NCBI GenBank assembly: GCA_949318235.1
Contig: OX439134.1
Coordinates: 14,202,328-14,266,327, forward strand
Origin: Ecdyonurus torrentis
Lineage: Eukaryota > Arthropoda > Insecta > Ephemeroptera > Heptageniidae
DNA length: 64,000 bases
Direction of reading: 5' to 3'
The position numbers were made by a program, and so were the translations under genes. Below, piece after piece: positions 1 through 14,170 of this stretch; within the stretch, counting starts at the first letter, position 1; each line of letters starts with the position of its first letter. Below the pieces are notes generated by a model. It made no database searches and had not been told where the DNA came from. It was given only the letters and a program-made list of their open reading frames with translations.

Positions 1-111
1 CAAATAAGTATACAAAAATTATACGTATGAAATCCAAATAATTGATCTAGTATACTTAGAAAAATTGCATTTAATTGAAATGTTATAAATTCAAATCCTG
101 AAAAGTGGAAG

Positions 112-537
112 TGATTTTTGGGACAGTATATGAGCACATATTTAGAACGAATATACTATTATTATTATAGTAGATTTTATTGAAGTTATAAAAGAAATTA
201 TAAAATAATAAATGAAGTCACCTTAATAATTACATATTTTAGTAAATAATTAACTTTATAAAATGCACACCACGCCCCCCAGAAGCCTGTGACGTCATTT
301 TTTGGTGCTTGTTTGTTTGAATTTGCAGAGAACGATCGAATTTCGCTGTAAATTCAAACAAATGATCATCGAAAAATGACGTCACGCAGGCTTCTGGGAG
401 GCGTAATGGATGGCATTTTTATAATTGAATTATTTACTGAAATTTAATTATTAACAATAATAATTATGACTTCAATAGAATATACTACAATTCTATAAAT
501 ATGTGCTATAAGCTCAAATACTGTCCCAAAAATCATT
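112..537. repeat. Foldback element with about 200-bp arms
   Basis: The left arm begins TGATTTTTGGGACAGTAT and the right arm ends with its near-exact reverse complement, ATACTGTCCCAAAAATCA. The arms stay alignable through to the centre, where TGACGTCA lies in each arm (290-297 and 377-384) next to AGAAGCCTG. No coding capacity is present. I see no clear target duplication, so the outer edges are accurate only to a few bases. Inferred to be a non-autonomous foldback DNA transposon (MITE-like). Confidence 0.8.
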
Positions 538-1459
538 ATATTATATAGTTCTGCTCATGTTGATTCATATTGATATTATAAAATAAAAAAATATATAAAT
601 AATTCACGAAAAAAGAGAAAAACTTTTCTAAGCAAAATAAATTTTTGTAAAAAAAAAAGAAAAAAAAGAGGTGAGGAAGTCAATTATCTCTATACGCCTA
701 TTTTCAATTTAAAATTGAAAGTCTTAATCCCTTTATAAAAATGCATAAAAATAATATAATATTTATAACAAAATTCATTTGTTTTTATATAATATATTAT
801 TTATATAGTATAAAATAATAATAAATAACAAATTCACGCCATAAAAATTATTACATAATATTATACTGTTTGTAATATAAACAAGACTCTTCATATATAT
901 ACACAGCCAGTATTTTATATTTATTATTTCTCATTAAATTAATGTTTCTCTCATTACATTCAACACCTATATCCATTACTTTAAATTTACTGTTTGATTA
1001 TTTTGATATTCATATACATACATATACATAAAAAAAAATATATATATATATAGTAAAAAGTTTTTCTTATAGATTATTTATTATATAATATGATAAATTA
1101 GTAACATTAAATTTTATTTTTATACATTAAAAAGGTCTAGCTAGATTAGCTACTGTATTACCCCACACTCTCTCTAAAATGTAATATATTCTTTTTAACA
1201 CCCATTAAAATGTGTTAGGTGTGTGTGTGTGTGTGAGAGTGAAGTGAATATTTATTGGCACTCATCAAAATCTTAAGTGTTTGCTTCTTTTATATAAAAA
1301 AAATAACATAAGAACCTTGTTTTTTTACATTTTTTTGCTACTAGTTTTTTTGAAGTGTTAGTTGTGAGATTAAGATTAATATTTCAATCAACACTCTTTA
1401 TATGGGTAGTTTTGGTTTTTGCATATAAAGTAAATTTATTATAAGTTTAAGTAATTATT
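538..1459. other. AT-rich stretch without recognisable gene
   Basis: AT-rich sequence with many stops in all frames, short A and T runs and a short GT/GA tract around 1217-1245. I see no gene, RNA or mobile element. Confidence 0.6.
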
Positions 1460-1935
1460 GAGTTATCATTGAGGAAGGGGAATTGAACTTTTTTGTTGAG
1501 TTTATGATATTTTTGGAAAGAGCTTTAAAAATTTTTGAGGTGCTATTTTTTCTTAGGACGATTGGAGCATATGTGAAGTATTTTTAATTAATTTTTGAAA
1601 ATCGGCCTAGAAAGCCTGTGACGTCATCAGTCCACTTTTTCTCGGCAAATACTAATCGTTCGAGGTTCAGTAACCAGTTTAATGAAATCAGCTCATCCTC
1701 AGGATTTCAAAAAAACTGGCTACTGAACCTTCTACGGTCAATACTTTCCAAAAGAAATGCCTAATTGATGACGTCACAGGCTTTTTAGGTTCATTTTCAA
1801 AAATTAATGAAAAATACTTCCCATATGCTTCAATCGTTCTAAGAAAAAATATCGACTCAAAATTTTTTAACGCTCTTTTCAAAAATGTCATAAAAAGTGG
1901 GGGTTAAAAAAAATTCACCTTCCTCATTGTTGACT

Positions 1936-1936
<1 letters not shown>
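1460..1936. repeat. Foldback element with about 200-bp arms
   Basis: The arms open with GAGTTATCATTGAGGAAGG and close with the reverse complement of GAGTCAACAATGAGGAAGG. They pair through a shared TTTTTTCTTAG block and GCCTGTGACGTCATC near the loop (TGACGTCA at 1619-1626 and 1769-1776). The central loop is about 100 bp. A short open frame on the minus strand (1688-1891) is just one arm read as protein. The right edge abuts a (TA)n tract. It shares the GCCTGTGACGTCAT motif with the element at 112-537 but little else. Confidence 0.8.

Positions 1937-2014
<78 letters not shown>
1937..2014. repeat. (TA)n microsatellite
   Basis: About 78 bp of uninterrupted TA, filling the whole gap between the foldback at 1460-1936 and the long-TIR element at 2015-3445. 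Confidence 0.97.

Positions 2015-3444
<1,430 letters not shown>

Positions 3445-3486
<42 letters not shown>
3445..3486. repeat. (TA)n microsatellite
   Basis: About 42 bp of pure AT repeat separating the long-TIR element from the F1 repeat copy. Confidence 0.95.
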
Positions 3487-3488
<2 letters not shown>

Positions 3489-3770
3489 TTATGATGTCAT
3501 ACTGAACGCTCTTCAAAGCCAAACTGGGGCAATGAATAACATTAGCTCAGAGAAAACGCATTTTTGGGGCTATTTTCTTTGAAAAATTGGTCCTTTTTTT
3601 TTCAAATTTTTTAGCATACTTATATAAAAATCTAATTTTATTAACCTATTAACAGCATCAATGCTGCTCTCAAAAATATTGATAAGTATTTTTAAACTGG
3701 TAAAATATGTCATCTTCCCATGATATTTAAATAGTGCTCGCATATGGTATCAACTTTTATATAAATGCGT
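3487..3770 (+). repeat. Dispersed repeat F1, copy 1 (diverged)
   Basis: Aligns by eye over its length with 37259-37551 (same strand) and 28177-28476 (opposite strand). Shared blocks include CAATGAATAACATT, GGCTATTTTCTTT, TTAACAGCATCAATGCT and AAGTATTTTTAAACTGG. In this copy the terminal GGGTGT is lost or replaced by the neighbouring TA tract. Confidence 0.75.
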
Positions 3771-5690
3771 TTAAATGCTTAAAAATTTTGCCCGCAAAAA
3801 AAAAAAATAAAAAAATAAAAAAAATAAAAAAAATAAACTTATTTCACAACTTTATTTATTTATTTTTATTACTATTTTTTTTGTATTTTTTAATATTTTA
3901 TCATAGCACGTTTTGGCACGATTAAAATTTGAATGTAATTGATATTTAGCAATTGTCTTCTTCTTGTTTCTTTACCTTTATTCATATATAGAGACAATCT
4001 TTTTGCTTAAACACTTTTGAAACTTATACGCTCACTTTTTATATAGAAATTAAATCACAAATATATTTGAATGTTGCCATGCATACCTAAATCTTATAGA
4101 ATGCATGTTTGTGTTTAAATCTAAATAGGCTACATACTTCATTAATTTTTTAAAGAAATAAAAAAATAATAATTTATATAATTATATTTTATTAAAAAGC
4201 TTATCAACGCTAAATTATAAAATATTCTTTAAAAAACATAAATACACTTAAATTGTAATTTATTAGGCGTTTTCCAAAACACAAATCATAGAGCATAAAA
4301 TTAAATTTCCTAGAAAATTATCAAAAGGCGGTAAAAATTAAATATTTCCAAATTTAGGTAAATTATAATCATGATAAATTACTATATCATTTATCATTAC
4401 ATTTTTTTTAATAAACATAATTACATGCAAATTATATAATTCATCTTACCTAATTACTATAAACTTTATCTTACATTTCAATGCATCTTAATTTAATTAA
4501 AAAGATTAAGAACAAAAATGCAAATTTATTGTAATTAGAGTTAAAAAAAATATATAGTTAAAATAAAAATAAAATTTTCTTTACATATATTCTCCATTGT
4601 TTTAAATTCAAAAAAAAAAAAAAAAAAATGTTTTGCGTGATGAACGAATTTATATTTTTTTTAAAAACAACGACCACCTGAGGTGTGCTCATCCGCTTAA
4701 TGCTTTATTAATTTGTATATAAAACAGAAAAACAAAATGGTAGAATATAAATTCAAAAAAATTTATTATATGTATTATTATTATTTTTTATTTATATATA
4801 TAATAATAAGTTTTGCCCAGTAGCAAAATATGTAATTAAAATTATAATTATAAAAAATTTCTTTTCCGTGATACGGTTGCTCATATTATAACATGAAAAA
4901 AAAAATCCTTAATGGTAAAATAATTGGTGTTGTTACTGCTATATGTTATTATTATTATTATACATACGTGTATAAAAGCTAAAAGCCAAAAGGTATATAC
5001 ATAAGATATATTAAAATGATTATTATTATTATAATTTGTATATATGAAATGTATAATATCAAAATAATAGTATGAAAATAAAAGAAAAAAAATTAAGTTG
5101 AATATTTTAGCTTCAAGACCTTTAGCAATTTTTTTTTATATTACTCTTATATATATGTATATGTTTGAAATCTTGGAAATTAATTATTTTCACATTATCT
5201 TTTTATATAAAAAAAAAAAGATGAAAAGAATTTTTATTTGAAATTAAATAAACGGTGACGTCATATTGTATGGCATTCAAAATGGGGTTTATAATAATGA
5301 GAGTATTATTTGAAAACAATTTTTTAATATATTATTATATTCTTTATGAAAGGAAAATGTATAATATAATAATAGTATACATTTATGCGTGTTTTTGCTT
5401 TGATAAAATGATCAGAATAAGCTATACACCTATATTTTCAAATTTAGTTTTTGTATTCTGCATGCTGTCGTATATAAAATTTTGATTTTAATTTTTGAAT
5501 TTTATATTATTGAGTTCTCAAAATTTTCAATACGAATTTAACAGATTTTTGTTTCGTTTACGATGCGAATGGGCCAATTAGATATTTTTCAAATTTATTA
5601 TTATTTTTTAATGGAGTTTGAAAAACTCGTACTGTGACAATTCAAAAGATATGAGATAAAGAGACTTGTATTGATGAAAAATCAGTATAG
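3771..5690. other. AT-rich stretch without recognisable gene
   Basis: Very A/T-rich, with poly-A runs at about 3797-3833 and 4610-4628. One isolated TGACGTCA lies at 5256-5263, the only copy in the window not inside a recognised repeat. An open frame at 5255-5485 is rich in Ile, Phe and Tyr as expected for translated AT-rich DNA, with no domain I recognise. Confidence 0.55.
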
Positions 5691-5691
5691 A

Positions 5692-5945
5692 AGAGAGAGA
5701 GAGAGAGAGAATTCAGTTTCAATAAAAATAAAAATATTTAAATTATTTTTTGTATATCTTAAAAGTATTATTATTAAAAAACTACATATAAAAAACCTCA
5801 GCAGTATATACTATGATATTATATACAAAAAAAAAAAATACTAAGTTCTGAAATATTTACATAAATAATTTTACAAATACTTTTTAAATTGAAACATTAC
5901 AAAAATAAGAGTTCCTTGAAGGAGAGAGAGAGAGAGAGTGTGTGT
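5692..5945. repeat. Two short GA microsatellites
   Basis: GA tracts at 5692-5710 and 5922-5939, the second running into a GT stretch. AT-rich filler lies between them. Confidence 0.9.
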
Positions 5946-7456
5946 GAGAATAAAGAAGAAGAAACACAAAATGATAAAAGTTGGCAATTGAAAATGTAAT
6001 GTTATAGTAAGATTTACCCCTATATATATAAAACTTGTATATGGATCACATAAACTAGAACATAACATCAAGCTATATCTTCCTTTTTTTTTACACTTCT
6101 TTTATTTTTTTTTTCAACAGGTGTCTACTCCATACAAATGTGACTCCATTTCTTTTGATTGCATCCAATCACACAAAATTATATCACTGACTTTTGCACC
6201 AAATCAAACTTTATTTTAAAACAAAAGAGCTAGGGGAAAAAGAGAAAGATAATATAAATAGTGAATAATTTATTTAAATGGTATACTTTATTTAACTTTG
6301 GTGAAATTATTTAAATCTGTAGAAAAAAAATCAGTAAGTATTTCTTGTTTGATTGAATGAATGTTTTATTTTCGTACCTTTTTTTTTTAACATATTTGAT
6401 TACAAAATTATTTTAGTTATTTTTTATAATTCACAGTTCAACATTATCTGAGACAAAAAAATGTAAATTTAATTTATTTTGAATAAGTTTTTCTTTTGAA
6501 TATTTTGTATTAATATTTAATCTTATATTATGTATATGAAATTCCAATCAATTGTCATTGAAATTTTTCCCCATCATTTTAAAACGTCTTCATCACGCAA
6601 ACCTCATGTGATATATATGTGCAAAATAATAAATTTTCATCATCATTGTCTTATGGATGGAACGTTCATTATAAAATCATCATTTCATGCATACCTATAA
6701 TATTATGCCAGATTGCATTAGAATAAATTTGGCAAAATATATTGAAGCAAGACAATAAAATTATTATTAATATTAAAAAAAAATAACAATAATAATAACT
6801 GCTAAAATTATAAAAATTTGAACTAAAACTTGAAAATAAAAATTTAATTAGGTATAATTTGAAAAGTGCAAAATTGTCTCAAAAAAGCTGTCAAATTTTA
6901 GATTATGGATCCAGATCAAGCAAGTTGGATTTTATGAATCTGTATTAATCGTATTGCAGACAGATCAACAAAATCCGGATCAATGAATAACAAAATTAAA
7001 ATAATAATAATAAATACTTTTTGAGGAGCATATAAGCCCAAAAAATCAGCTCAAGATCAAAAAAAAATTCTTAAGTCTATCCAAAATTTTAATTGGGTTT
7101 CTTCGATCTATAAATCAAAGAAAACCGGATCAGAAACGTTATCCGGACACAAATGTGTATAATGGATAATTATTGTCTGGATTTCAAAATGCAATTTTTT
7201 TTAAATAAGGACAATATGAAAACGATAAATATTATGATTCATTTATTTTAATATTCTATACATAATTTTTTTAATTAATATGGAAAAATCATGTACCGTA
7301 TCTTAAAACAATAGCGTAAGTAAAAAAGAAAGGGGTACAAATCTCAACTACAGAATTTCGCATATAAAATATTACATTCAATTTAGTTATATAAAATATG
7401 ACGCTGTGAACAAATTATACATTATGTGATGAGAAATTAAAAGATATTTTATTCAA

Positions 7457-7460
<4 letters not shown>
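5946..7460. other. AT-rich stretch without recognisable gene
   Basis: No gene seen. Between about 6900 and 7190 a GGATC/ATCCGG motif recurs five times (ATGGATCCAGATC, AATCCGGATC, ACCGGATCAG, TATCCGGACA and TCTGGATTT). This may be an old decayed repeat, but no clear arms can be aligned. Confidence 0.4.

Positions 7461-7495
<35 letters not shown>
7461..7495. repeat. Poly-T run
   Basis: 35 consecutive T followed by a pyrimidine-rich stretch. It could be the reverse of a retrotransposed A tail, but no recognisable body is attached. Confidence 0.9.
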
Positions 7496-7497
<2 letters not shown>

Positions 7498-7790
7498 CTT
7501 TCTCTTTCTTTCTATTCTTTTTCCTCATTCTTTCTTTTGAATAAAAAGTTAAAGTAGCAAATTACTTTGTTGACTTTCAGAGAGTTATAAGACCTTTTCA
7601 TATAAACTTAATGACACAGTAGTTAAAACTTTTTAACTTGGGGGAATAATCTGCGTTTTTTTTTATATATATACTGATGTATAACTCAAATTGTAGAATT
7701 TCTCATTTTAGTAATTTGTGCCTTTCCTCTACTATATACTATATGTATGTATAATATGTTTCTCTTCTTCAATAAAAATGAGAGAGAGGG

Positions 7791-7796
<6 letters not shown>

Positions 7797-7860
<64 letters not shown>
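7797..7860. repeat. (GA)n microsatellite
   Basis: About 64 bp of AG/GA repeat. Serine/leucine open frames on the minus strand here are artefacts of the repeat. Confidence 0.97.
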
Positions 7861-7864
<4 letters not shown>

Positions 7865-8247
7865 AATGGAAGGAAGTGACATGCATTTTTATTCCTTACT
7901 AACCATTGTATATACAAACTCATGTATTTAAATGCTATGTAGCTGTATTATTATATACTTTGAGAATATGTGCAAAACGCTCATATATAAAATTCGATAA
8001 ACTATCACATGAGAAAGATACAAAGCAACAAAATTCTACAAAGAAAAAAAATTCTAAATTGCAATTTTCTCTGTTTTAGATTTATCATACGTCAATTTAC
8101 TTCTGAAAAAGAATATAATGTACGTAAGAAAAGACAAACAAAAAAGTTAAAAATTTGAAAGCATTAAATTAATTTTGAGCCATGAAAGAGTTGCTTCAAA
8201 AATTCTATGCTAACTCTTTATAATAATAAATTCATAAATATAAAAAA

Positions 8248-8250
<3 letters not shown>

Positions 8251-8301
<51 letters not shown>

Positions 8302-8303
8302 GA
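8251..8303. repeat. (GA)n microsatellite
   Basis: About 53 bp of AG/GA with one C interruption near 8294. Confidence 0.95.
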
Positions 8304-8539
8304 ATTCAAACAGTATATGTAAATTAAAAGACAAAGAGAACATAAATATATTTATAAAAAAAAGTGATAAAAATTGAAAAATAAATATTAAAAGATTGAA
8401 AGAAATATGTTAAGAAAAATTATTCCTCCCCTCTTTTATATAATATAAAGTTTATATTATAATCGTTTTCACCACTACCACCATACCACATCACTATAAC
8501 CATAGTGCCTGTGCAATGTTATAATATATAACATAGAAG

Positions 8540-8710
8540 TTAGAGTGAGAGAGAAATGAGAGAGAGGCAACGATTTTAACGAGCCACCTGTTTCACTATA
8601 GCACTCAGTACTGTGCCATAACGTTGACTTATCTGCAATATATAGCAAGTTGCAAAAGGCTTTTATTGTACCATTGGGATCTCCCTCGCTCTCTCTCTCT
8701 CTCTCTCTCA
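8540..8710. other. Balanced-composition segment between GA and CT tracts
   Basis: Short GA tracts near 8544-8567 and a CT tract at 8690-8709 enclose about 120 bp that is much less AT-rich than the flanks (AACGAGCCACCTG, GTACTGTGCCATAACG). I see no splice-flanked frame of convincing quality. It could be a regulatory island or simply unique DNA. Confidence 0.35.
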
Positions 8711-9614
8711 TCATTGCATAGCATCTCATTATCATTCTCTCGTTGTAACAATATAATATATATTTTCATTTTACAAAATATAATTGTTTAAATTATTATA
8801 AACTAAAAATTGTAATACAGTTAAAAATATTAAATGCATGTAGATATAGATATCTTATTTTTTAATTTATAAGATTATAATTACGTTCATAGTGTTAGTG
8901 TGTATACTGTGTATAATTACTTCAATAATGAATTTAGATTTTAATTTTATCTCTATGGAAAATGTATTCTATTAATCTGTACTTGTGGTTATATGCGTGG
9001 AGTGTATTATATAATTTCAGATTTAAAAGCTTGCGTAAATCGTTTGAATTCTATTATATGCGATAAATTATGAGAATCTTTATATAATGCCTTCTCTTGA
9101 ATTCATATTAAATAATTTTGACAAAAAGAAGGCTCAATTTAAATTATTATTACAGAAAAAAAAAGTGTTATGTAAAGTAACCATAACAGAGGTTTAAAAA
9201 ACGTCCCACGATTTGAGAATTTTTTTTAACCACCCTACGAGCAAGCTTATTATTAATTTTTTTAACTTAAGTTGACAAAACTAATGTTTGTTGTAATGTT
9301 GTATGATGTTGCTATATGAACTGCCTGGGTCAATAGAAATATTTTCTATTTCCATTTATTTACTTGCAAATGCTTCAGCGAGCGTATAATAGTATGCTAT
9401 AAGTAAGTGTTTTAAAGGTACATATTTATTTATAAAAAAATAATCTCATTTGGTTCTTAATTATTGATTCAGTAAAATATTGCTATTTATAATCCTTAAA
9501 ATATAGTTTTTCAGAGTTTAAAAACAAGCATACGCGGAGCCAAAAGTCGCATTTTTAACAACAACAACAAATTTGTACATAATTATTCTTACTTGATTAT
9601 ACACTATATCTTAA
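8711..9614. other. AT-rich stretch without recognisable gene
   Basis: No gene, RNA or clear repeat is visible. Confidence 0.55.
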
Positions 9615-9815
9615 ATTGACCGTCTACACAAAATGGGACACCCAAAAGAATGTTCAATTTTTACTATTATTCAAATGTATAACCCCGCAAGAGAGCGCGA
9701 AAAAGTTGTAAATTAGGCAAAATGCACAACTTTTGAACATTTCTAACGTCAGGATTGTTCACATTTATTAGAAAAAGTTGTGCGGGTTGCATAAGCTGAA
9801 AATTTGATTATTCGT
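9615..9815 (+). repeat. Dispersed repeat F3, copy 1
   Basis: Matches 14170-13975 read in reverse, with shared blocks AATGGGA, CAATTTTTAC, ACCCC followed by AAGAGCGCGAAAA/GAGAGCGTGAAAA, AGGCAA, GTTGTGCGGGTTGCATAA and AAATTT. Shorter relatives lie at 20365-20410 (reverse) and 49885-50010 (forward). There is no coding frame. The element class is unknown; limits are set by where similarity fades. Confidence 0.7.
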
Positions 9816-10921
9816 TTAGGTCGTAAAAATTAGGTTATTGGACAAAATAATTGTATTTTTGAAAATCATTTTTTTGTGTGTTTAATAAATTAAAAAGGCA
9901 TGTTGTATGGTCTTGACGGTAAAGTATACACTAATGTTTAATTAAAAAAAAAGAAGCAAAAAGATGAAAGTACAAAATAAGAAATGCAACTAAAATAAAA
10001 AAACAATGTTAACAAAGGGTGCAATATTTTTAATGTAACAATAATGTCAATAAGAAAATGATAATCTCCATTAAAAATCATAAAATTTGAATGCAATCAA
10101 ATTTATCGAAAACTGAAAATATTGCAATATTGAACCGTGAGAATAATTCAAAATGCAGATCTTAAAAAAAAAAAAATAATAATAATAATAATATATTGTT
10201 TGTAAATTCAATTTGAAACCTTTCTATATTCTCCATTATAATCCCATGTAGTAAAAGGCAATATTGTATTATTAATTATTTTAGAGTGAGCTCTAGACTT
10301 AAGGTTTGTTAATTTAAATCTCTTGACGTGAACAATGTGTCGGCGTGAAAACAACAAACACTTGATTAATGTCAGTTAATCTAACTTGAACATGACACAA
10401 CACTGTTGTATATAATGTTGATGAAAACTTATTAACCAGCTAAGATTCTTTATTTAATTGACTCCTGATCATTTCAAGCTCTAATATACAGAGAAAAAAA
10501 AATTATTTTGTGTGGGATTTGATTTAAAAATTTTACAAAAATATTATTATTCTAAAATTTTAAGATAAATTTAAGTATATTTTATTTTTCTTCAAATTTC
10601 TGAATAAAATACAACTTGTATTATAATACCGCAGGTCTCACCAAGATTAAATATATAAAAAAAATAGTTAAATTTTATTTTTTTGAAACATATGTTTTGC
10701 TTCTATTTTTACAAAAATTGAAAGAATTAAATAAAAATATATAAAAACAAATTGTCATTTTATTTAAATAATGAAAAAATTATAATTAATTTAAATTTAT
10801 AGTATAGTTTTTAATTCCTTTATAATATTATTATTGCAAATATTCAAGAACAGAATAAATTTTGTTATTCATGCTGCATTTATGCATGCCATTTATAGCA
10901 TTAATGTCTTAGAGTTGGTGC
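9816..10921. other. AT-rich stretch without recognisable gene
   Basis: Contains an (AAT)n run near 10177-10193 and poly-A runs. No gene is seen. Confidence 0.55.
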
Positions 10922-11324
10922 TTAAAGCCCTTGTCAACTTACTTTTTTATCATTTAGAATACTAAACTTATAATTACCATACCTTATTATCCATGAATTA
11001 GACACCAACACGTTGATTTTTGTATTTATTTTCGTTTATTTTCCTTTTTGCGGTTATATCACGTATCTGACGTCACAATGTACCACCGCCAATCACAGTC
11101 ACCGCTCTGGTCACGTGATAAATTTAAGCCCCTCCCTCAAGTTCTTTAGCCTTATCACGGCCCCATCGGTACATTGTGACGTCAGATACGTGATATAACC
11201 GCAAAAAGAAAAATAAACAAAAATAAATTCAAAATCAACATGATGGTGTCTATGGATAGTAAGGTATGGTAATTATCAGTCTAGTATTCTAAATGATAAA
11301 AAAGTAAGTTGATAAGGGCTTTAA
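10922..11324 (+). mobile_element. TTAA-bounded foldback transposon F4, copy 1
   Basis: The left end is TTAA then AGCCCTTGTCAACTTAC; the right end is GTAAGTTGATAAGGGCT then TTAA (11321-11324). The arms of about 160 bp are near-perfect inverted repeats, each with GCGGTTATATCACGTATC followed by TGACGTCA (11068-11075 and 11177-11184). A GC-richer central loop of about 100 bp contains TCACGTGA and CCGCCAATCACAG. TTAA at both edges is the target signature of piggyBac-type elements (known biology); the assignment is inferred because no transposase is encoded. A second copy lies at 54422-54829. Confidence 0.88.
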
Positions 11325-11690
11325 TAATTATGCTGTACAATAATAATAATAATAATTAACGGCTTTTATTGGGCGAAATTAGGCATACAACCTCTCAATT
11401 TAACCAAACTGTTTTACAGTTACAATAAATAGTTAACAATGTTAGACATGTAATGTTACATAATTTTATATGATTTAAAAAAATATTATATTAGTAATAA
11501 TTTAAATTGTAATTATTTTATTTGTTAACATGAAATTTTAATTAAAAAATTCCTTTTCACTTTATTTTATAGATAATTGATAATAAATATACATTTTTAA
11601 ATAATTTGAGAAAGGTAAAAAAAGAAATTGAGAATATATTTACACTAAAAATAGTAATTGAGAATTTAATAAAACAATAAGTAATTTATG

Positions 11691-11696
<6 letters not shown>
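11325..11696. other. AT-rich stretch without recognisable gene
   Basis: Contains an (AAT)n run around 11340-11357. Nothing else is recognisable. Confidence 0.55.

Positions 11697-11761
<65 letters not shown>
11697..11761. repeat. (TA)n microsatellite
   Basis: About 65 bp of uninterrupted TA repeat. Confidence 0.97.
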
Positions 11762-12111
11762 CATATCTTTAGTGTAGCATAAGTTATGCTGAAAACATCA
11801 TTTAAAAAAGGGGCTTACGCATGATTACTGTATACATCAGTAAATATATATATATAAGTAATATTCATTTATTTTTGTCCACATGCATATTCATTATGAA
11901 TAATTATTCTTAATTTTTGCGACATTCTTACAAAATATTCTTAATTATATTATTCTTATTTATTATTTATTATTAAATTCTTTTTATATAAGTTTTTAAT
12001 GTTTAAAATTTCAAATTAAAAGAACAAATTAAACAAGAAATGGACACTATTATAAAGGACACTTTTGGTTGTTCTGCGGATATTATACTTTAATATAAAA
12101 GATATATTGTA

Positions 12112-12949
12112 TGGTCAGCAAGCTATACGTCGAACGCTGTTGGACTTCGAACGAATCGAGGATAAAGGGCATTTTCCACGTTTTATGTTATGATTTTGTC
12201 ACTTTTTAAAATCATTAAACGTAGCTCTATTTTTGTTCTTAACGACAGTTTATCAATAAATTTGTAAATTTTTAGCTATGTTATGATAAATTTGACTTTT
12301 TTCATTGAAACCCCAAATATCCTTATTTCCTTAGTAATTAGCATATTTTTTCTTAACACTGCAGCTGTCACACAAAATAAAATATCATAATCATTACTAC
12401 TTTACAATATCGAAAATTTTATTTACTTTGTACGTAACTCAAAAAAATATTTTTTTTCTCTCAATATTTACTCCGTAATTTGAAATTAAGTTGTCGTTCG
12501 AAGACTGTCCGTGGTTTCGAATTCTCGAATACGTGCTATAATAAAACAAAAAATATCTTCGATGTGGCTCAAAAAAATATATGATAGTTAGGATGGTTGT
12601 AGTATGAACTATTTTCAATTTTAGGTCATTTGGGCAAAAACTCGAATTTTTGGCCTTTTTTTATTAGAATGTCTGCACGTGTTCGAGAAATGTCAATCAG
12701 TTCGTTCGATGTTTGGCATGTCATTGAACGTCGTTCGAAGACTACCATTTTTTCTCACTTTTTGTAGACTTTTTGTTACAGTAATTTTGTTTTAGTTAGA
12801 ATTACAGTTTTGAAAGAGTTTATCGCATCTAGGATTATCAAAGCATTCAAAAATCAAATTTTATTATTTTTTGACTTCATCTTAGGTATTTAAATTAACA
12901 ATAAAGTTGTCACTTTTGCTTAGCTGTTCGAAGACTAGCTTGCTGACCA
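12112..12949. mobile_element. TA-flanked DNA transposon, non-autonomous, 838 bp
   Basis: The left end TGGTCAGCAAGCTA and right end TAGCTTGCTGACCA are perfect inverted repeats (14 bp), and the match continues imperfectly inward to the GTCGAAC/GTTCGAAGAC block. TA flanks each end (12110-12111 and 12950-12951), the target signature of the Tc1/mariner superfamily (known biology). The motif GTTCGAAGACT recurs at about 12497, 12734 and 12926, with a related TTCGAACGAATCGAG near 12147. There is no open frame long enough for a transposase, so it needs helper enzyme from elsewhere (inference). Confidence 0.82.
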
Positions 12950-12982
12950 TAATTCCTTAATTTCCTTTCCTTTCCTATCCAA

Positions 12983-13112
<130 letters not shown>

Positions 13113-13255
13113 TCATAGACGAAGACGAATGGTCCATCTCTCCAGTTAATAATGAGTTAACGTTTTATACAAAGAAGTTCAAGGATAAAATCTTATTGGT
13201 TGAGGTTGAGTGATTACCTTGTCTACCCAGGGACCAAAAAAAGAAAATTACATAG

Positions 13256-13274
13256 TCTCTCTCTCTCTCTCTCT
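13256..13274. repeat. Short (CT)n tract
   Basis: About 19 bp of CT repeat followed by a short CA-rich stretch. Confidence 0.9.
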
Positions 13275-13458
13275 AACTCACTCACACACACCAAAAACCA
13301 TCTGCCCAATCTTATTTTTTTAAACATATAAAATGGAGTAGACAAAAATTTTAATCTAAAAATCCATTCTATTGTTTTTTTAAAAATTTCCCTAACTGTT
13401 TTTTATGTTATTCTCTAGATATAATTTAATATTTTTGATTGCCTCTGAATTCCAAGTC

Positions 13459-13486
13459 TTTTTTTTTTTTTTTTTTTTTTTTTTTT
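13459..13486. repeat. Poly-T run
   Basis: About 28 consecutive T with no recognisable element attached. Confidence 0.9.
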
Positions 13487-13974
13487 CTGTTAAGAAAGTG
13501 TTAATCTTTGTGTTGAATTTTTGTATAAAATTAATTTGATAAAAATTAGTGTGACTTAAAAATTGCTTGTAATTTAAATAATGAAGATTTTAATATTTTG
13601 TGTACTTAATCATTTTAATTTTATAAAATGAACGAAATTATCTTTACATTACTTTTATTATCATACTGTATATAAAAATGTCCTGAACGATCGAAAAGTT
13701 TTTTTTTATGTACAGTATATATAACATATTAATTATATTCTTTATTGTATGGAATGTATAACTCTTGAATGATAATGAAAAATGTCATACAACAAACGAT
13801 AATTTGATATTTTATATAATCTAAAACAACGCTATAATAAGACTAATTACGAAAACAAAAAACTCTTAAAGGAAGAGACCAGAGAATTAAACATAAGCAT
13901 TTATATCACATTAAAACACTTGATGGGGTTTACATAAATAACATTAGGTATAGTCTCAAAACCCAACAATATCC
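13487..13974. other. AT-rich stretch without recognisable gene
   Basis: No gene, RNA or repeat family is recognised. Confidence 0.55.
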
Positions 13975-14170
13975 CTGTAGCAGTGATCAGAAATTTCGAT
14001 TTATGCAACCCACACAACATTATCATACTAATTTTTGCATGTTTCTGACGTCATAAACATGAATTTTCACGCACATTGCCTACTTTATACAGTATTTTCA
14101 CGCTCTCTCGTGGGGCTACATTAACATTCTGGTAAAAATTGTCATCAGTTTTGAAGATCCCATTTCGTGT
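13975..14170 (-). repeat. Dispersed repeat F3, copy 2
   Basis: Reverse-orientation relative of 9615-9815. Read on the minus strand it runs from AATGGGA through CAATTTTTACC, GAGAGCGTGAAAATACTG, TGACGTCA (14046-14053) and GTTGTGTGGGTTGCATAAAT. The ACTGTATAAA block is also present in the copy at 49885-50010. Confidence 0.7.

Noticed and set aside
7686..7923. Ser/Leu-rich open frames (also 29358, 46035, 58392, 59904 and 62752)
   Set aside because: Direct translations of GA/CT microsatellites; no other content.
11013..11198. 61-codon frame
   Set aside because: Lies entirely within the F4 foldback arms and loop.
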